Shown here piece after piece: positions 6,221 through 8,084 of a stretch of 8,084 nucleotides of DNA. This DNA is from JBMNHG01 sp045627705 (GTDB lineage: Bacteria; Verrucomicrobiota; Kiritimatiellia; RFP12; JBMNHG01). How positions within the stretch are numbered: position 1 is the stretch's first letter; each line of letters begins with the position of its first letter. The DNA lies in the NCBI GenBank assembly GCA_045627705.1, contig JAZQOE010000082.1, forward strand, positions 1 to 8,084, written 5' to 3'. The notes beneath the pieces are model-generated. The model saw nothing but the letters and a program-made list of their open reading frames with translations. It did no database searches and was not told the origin of the DNA. The translations under genes were made by a program, and so were the position numbers.

Positions 6221-7024
6221 ATGAAAGAGATGAAACAATTCGAAACTCCGAAACGCGCAGTCATCTGCGACATGGACGGCGTAATCTACCACGGCAGCAA
6301 GTTGCTTCCTGGAGCGCGCGAGTTCATCGAATGGTTGAATTCGAATAAGATCGGCTTCCTCTTCCTCACGAACAGCAGCGAGCGTTCACCGCGCGAACTG
6401 AGCGAGAAACTGCGCCGTCTCGGACTGGAAGTCGATGAGAGCCACTTTCTCACCAGCGCAATGGCGACCGCGAGCTTCCTCGCCTCGCAGCGTCCGGGCG
6501 GTTCCGCGTATGTCATCGGTCAACCCGCATTGATCAACGCAATCTACGAAGCTGGCTATTCGATGAACGATGTCAATCCCGATTATGTTGTTGTCGGCGA
6601 AACGCCATCGTACACGTATGATTCGATGACCAAGGCCGTGAACCTGCTTCGCGCGGGCGCCAGACTGATCGGCACGAATCCCGACGAAACGGGTCCCGTC
6701 GAAAACGGCATCGTCCCGGCATGCGGGTCTCTTTGCGCACCGATTGAGATGGCAGCCGGCGTAAAAGCGTACTTCGTGGGCAAGCCAAATCCGCTCATAA
6801 TGCGCGCGGGCCTGCACCTGCTCGGATGCCATCGCGCGGAAACGCTCGTGATCGGCGACCGCATGGATACCGACATTGTCGCCGGCATCGAATCGGGGAT
6901 TGATACGGTACTCGTCCTTTCGGGTGTTACAACCGAATCCGATGTCAAGCGCTTCGGCTATGCGCCAAGCAGGATCGTCCCCGACATCGGCGATGTCCCC
7001 GCGCTCGTTAATATCCTAGGATAA
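6221..7024 (+). CDS. HAD-IIA phosphatase, NagD-like
   Basis: The 267-residue product is a HAD subclass IIA hydrolase. In E. coli the relative NagD dephosphorylates UMP and other nucleotides; relatives act on sugar phosphates, p-nitrophenyl phosphate or glycerol phosphate. Motif I is ICDMDGVIYHG with Asp17 and Asp19. LLPGA (28-32) and FLTNSSER (48-55, Thr50/Asn51) follow; the usual TNN is TNS here. A C2 cap occupies about 75-180, and motif III is GKPNP with Lys188. Motif IV, VIGDRMDTDIVAG, has Asp213 and Asp218. The open frame continues upstream to 6059 inside the previous gene, but the homology begins after ATG 6221; ATG 6230 is an equally possible start three codons later. It is the last plus-strand gene in the window, and no good terminator is visible directly after it. 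Confidence 0.88.
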   Translation: MKEMKQFETPKRAVICDMDGVIYHGSKLLPGAREFIEWLNSNKIGFLFLTNSSERSPRELSEKLRRLGLEVDESHFLTSAMATASFLASQRPGGSAYVIGQPALINAIYEAGYSMNDVNPDYVVVGETPSYTYDSMTKAVNLLRAGARLIGTNPDETGPVENGIVPACGSLCAPIEMAAGVKAYFVGKPNPLIMRAGLHLLGCHRAETLVIGDRMDTDIVAGIESGIDTVLVLSGVTTESDVKRFGYAPSRIVPDIGDVPALVNILG

Positions 7025-7053
7025 ATTACGCTGTTCACTTTCGTTCTCCCAAA

Positions 7054-7386
7054 TCAATACATCTTCCCCGGTGAAGTGCGGACAAATCGGACAAACATCG
7101 GATCGTCGAGGCGATAGGCGCTTTCGCCGTCTTCCACGATACCGTCATTGATCAACTCCTTGAGCGCAGAGTGTACGGTCGAGGACGCGGGCAGCCAGTG
7201 GCGGAACCGGTACCCTTCGTCAAACTCCCGCGTCGTATCCTCCGCGAGCGCGAAGACGAGCGCGTTCTGCGCATCGGCAAGCCCCCTCATGAGCGTCGAG
7301 AAGTAGTTCGCGTTCAGCTCCCAATGGCTTCTTTTGCATTTCGCCATTCTAACGGGATCAAGGCCGTCATGGGGCTTTTTGTTCAT
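7054..7386 (-). pseudogene. C-terminal remnant of an AAA-family ATPase
   Basis: The 110-residue frame looks like only the last quarter of the ATPases that carry an N-terminal P-loop domain and end in a winged helix (the archaeal-type/DUF234-like group common in gut bacteria). Residues about 38-93 make the winged helix, with LPASSTVHSALKELI (65-79) as its recognition-helix region, then GIVEDGESAYRLDDP (82-96). The closing MFVRFVR matches the usual end of those proteins. The P-loop, Walker B and sensor parts, about 250 residues, are missing. Upstream the frame stays open to 7449 but has no start codon and no ATPase-like sequence before the stop at 7450-7452. The ATG at 7384-7386 has no clear ribosome binding site. 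I infer a truncated relic, with a free-standing DNA-binding protein as the alternative. It is convergent with the plus-strand operon, 29 bases apart. Confidence 0.55.
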
Positions 7387-7393
7387 CCCCGTC

Positions 7394-7423
7394 CCGTGGG
7401 CCGGCGCGCGCGCCGCCCCACGG
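7394..7423. repeat. very GC-rich hairpin at the truncated end of the ATPase remnant
   Basis: CCGTGGG (7394-7400) pairs perfectly with CCCACGG (7417-7423). Inside it, after one C-C mismatch, GGCGCGCGCGCC (7403-7414) is itself a perfect palindrome. No T-tract follows closely on either strand, so it is not an intrinsic terminator. It lies where the ATPase homology has been lost, which may mark a rearrangement point. The gene-free stretch 7387-7543 contains this and the dyad at 7473-7517. Confidence 0.5.
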
Positions 7424-7472
7424 CAGGTGGACAGGATATTTTGCCGCTTTCACTCCGCCAAATATGGTCAAG

Positions 7473-7517
7473 TTAAGGGGGCAGAAATCGTCAGACCTAA
7501 AATTAATACCCCCTTAA
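7473..7517. repeat. 9-bp inverted repeat bounded by TTAA
   Basis: TTAAGGGGG (7473-7481) and CCCCCTTAA (7509-7517) are perfect inverted repeats separated by 27 AT-richer bases that include GTCAGACC (7489-7496). It sits 26 bases beyond the stop of the minus-strand surface gene and so may work as its transcript end, though the loop is long and the T-tract poor. The shape also recalls REP-like or miniature transposon palindromes that carry GGTCTGAC cores in many bacteria. That is a resemblance from memory, not a match. Confidence 0.45.
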
Positions 7518-7543
7518 TCTCGCTTCCAGACTACGCTTTTTGG

Positions 7544-8083
7544 TTACTTTCCTTTCGACTTGAGGATCAGGAAGCCCGTTTCCGCCGTTGCCGGGACCGT
7601 CAGCGTCACCGTGCCGTCGCCTTCGACTTGCGCGTTCTGTATTTCCGTACGACCCCAGTCGGCCGTCGCCGAAAGTTCGGCGTTCGTGTAGACACCGACG
7701 CCCAACCGGACCTTGCCGTCCACGATTTCGATGTGCTCGAACTCTCCGCCGGAGATTCCGCCGGCGGGCTGCGAAAAGCCGATCCCTGGAGCAAGATACC
7801 TGACCGCCGAGAGTGCCGTTCCGTTGATGGCAACCGAATCCGCCATTCCCGACCAGGCGTTTGCACCGATTTGCGTCACGCCCTCGCCGACCGTCACCGC
7901 CGTCACCGTCGCCGCCGCCCACGGCACTTCTGCCGCGCTCGCAAAGTTGCTCATCGCGCCCGTGCCGGTGATCGTCAGCACCCCCTCGGTGTTCGTATAG
8001 GCGAAGACCTCCTCGCCGATCTGGAAGGGATTGCCCTCCATGCCCTTCGGGATCGGGCTGGCGAAGATCTCCACCCGCATCGT
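7544..8083 (-). CDS. C-terminal part of a leucine-rich-repeat-like surface protein (partial)
   Basis: The frame is open to the right edge, so the start lies outside the window; the ATG at 8078-8080 need not be the true start. In the visible 178 residues, VLTITGTGAMSNF (34-46), PWAAA (53-57) and VTAVTVGEGVTQIGANAW (59-76) match the BspA-type leucine-rich-repeat unit found in secreted and surface proteins of gut and host-associated bacteria. Residues about 112-178 form a beta-rich end domain, with VDGKVRLGVGVYTNAELS followed by DWGRTEI, then VTLTVPATAETGF and the final LILKSKGK. I recall similar endings in large Kiritimatiellota-type surface proteins. This end may be a cell-surface sorting or secretion module, which is inference. 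No cysteine occurs in the visible part. It is low in charge and rich in Ala, Gly, Thr and Val, unlike the cytoplasmic genes to the left. Confidence 0.7.
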   Translation of the reverse strand, partial: TMRVEIFASPIPKGMEGNPFQIGEEVFAYTNTEGVLTITGTGAMSNFASAAEVPWAAATVTAVTVGEGVTQIGANAWSGMADSVAINGTALSAVRYLAPGIGFSQPAGGISGGEFEHIEIVDGKVRLGVGVYTNAELSATADWGRTEIQNAQVEGDGTVTLTVPATAETGFLILKSKGK

Positions 8084-8084
8084 C

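Noticed and set aside
5470..6273. 267-residue minus-strand open frame opposite the second HAD gene
   Set aside because: No recognisable motif; the plus strand carries all four HAD motifs.
6983..6997. GACATC-GGC-GATGTC hairpin near the end of the NagD-like gene
   Set aside because: It lies inside the coding sequence (Asp-Ile-Gly-Asp-Val) and has no T-tract; probably chance from codon choice.
7012..7023. TATCCTAGGATA palindrome at the stop codon of the NagD-like gene
   Set aside because: A perfect 12-base palindrome, but loop-free, uncopied in the window and without a T-tract. Too little to call a site.
7360..7380. AAGGCC/GGCTTT stem followed by a few T as a terminator for the plus-strand operon
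   Set aside because: Only six pairs including one G-T, a 7-base loop and T residues shared with the stem. It also lies over 330 bases after the last gene.
7171..7476. 101-residue plus-strand open frame across the ATPase remnant
   Set aside because: Arg/Pro-rich composition without motifs, whereas the minus strand reads as a recognisable winged-helix ATPase tail.
1..8084. A complete defence, toxin-antitoxin, CRISPR or biosynthetic system
   Set aside because: No nuclease, reverse transcriptase, repeat array, toxin pair or transposase is visible. The plus-strand genes are mainly housekeeping enzymes plus HAD phosphatases.

Overview
The window is GC-rich bacterial DNA (roughly 60% GC by eye), densely packed, with eight plus-strand genes followed by two minus-strand pieces. 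The likely source is a member of the PVC superphylum, possibly a gut Kiritimatiellota or Lentisphaerota. This rests on three impressions rather than a database search: the beta-rich surface-protein C-terminus at the right edge, sparse Shine-Dalgarno sites inside the gene runs, and the style of the HAD proteins. There is no rRNA, tRNA, CRISPR array or intact transposase.

Layout. 56-250 is a small single-pass membrane protein with a good ribosome binding site, followed by a strong hairpin plus T-tract (278-325) that looks like an intrinsic terminator. Only 6 bases later starts 332-1234, a HAD-superfamily protein with a DWDDN catalytic motif. It is tightly packed with psd (1237-1986) and pssA (1992-2918), the two enzymes that make phosphatidylethanolamine from CDP-diacylglycerol and serine. 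A 95-base gap with hairpins precedes manB (3014-4372, phosphomannomutase/phosphoglucomutase type), which again has a clear ribosome binding site. Then, with gaps of 1, 22 and 10 bases, come holB (4374-5360, clamp-loader delta prime), a second HAD hydrolase (5383-6210) and a third, NagD-like HAD-IIA phosphatase (6221-7024). These look like two transcription units, lipid and sugar/replication/HAD.

Convergent to this, on the minus strand, 7054-7386 encodes only the C-terminal winged-helix end of an AAA-type ATPase and is read as a gene remnant. The 157-base stretch 7387-7543 holds a very GC-rich hairpin (7394-7423) and a 9-bp inverted repeat bounded by TTAA (7473-7517). 7544-8083 (minus) is the C-terminal part of a larger leucine-rich-repeat-like surface protein that runs off the right edge.

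How the genes work together. PssA makes phosphatidylserine and Psd decarboxylates it to phosphatidylethanolamine. ManB feeds nucleotide-sugar synthesis for surface glycans. HolB is part of the replicase. The three HAD proteins belong to visibly different branches and their substrates are not known. I see no complete novel system. The points most worth following are the terminator abutting the DWDDN-HAD start, that HAD family's link to phospholipid genes, and the TTAA-bounded dyad beside the ATPase remnant.
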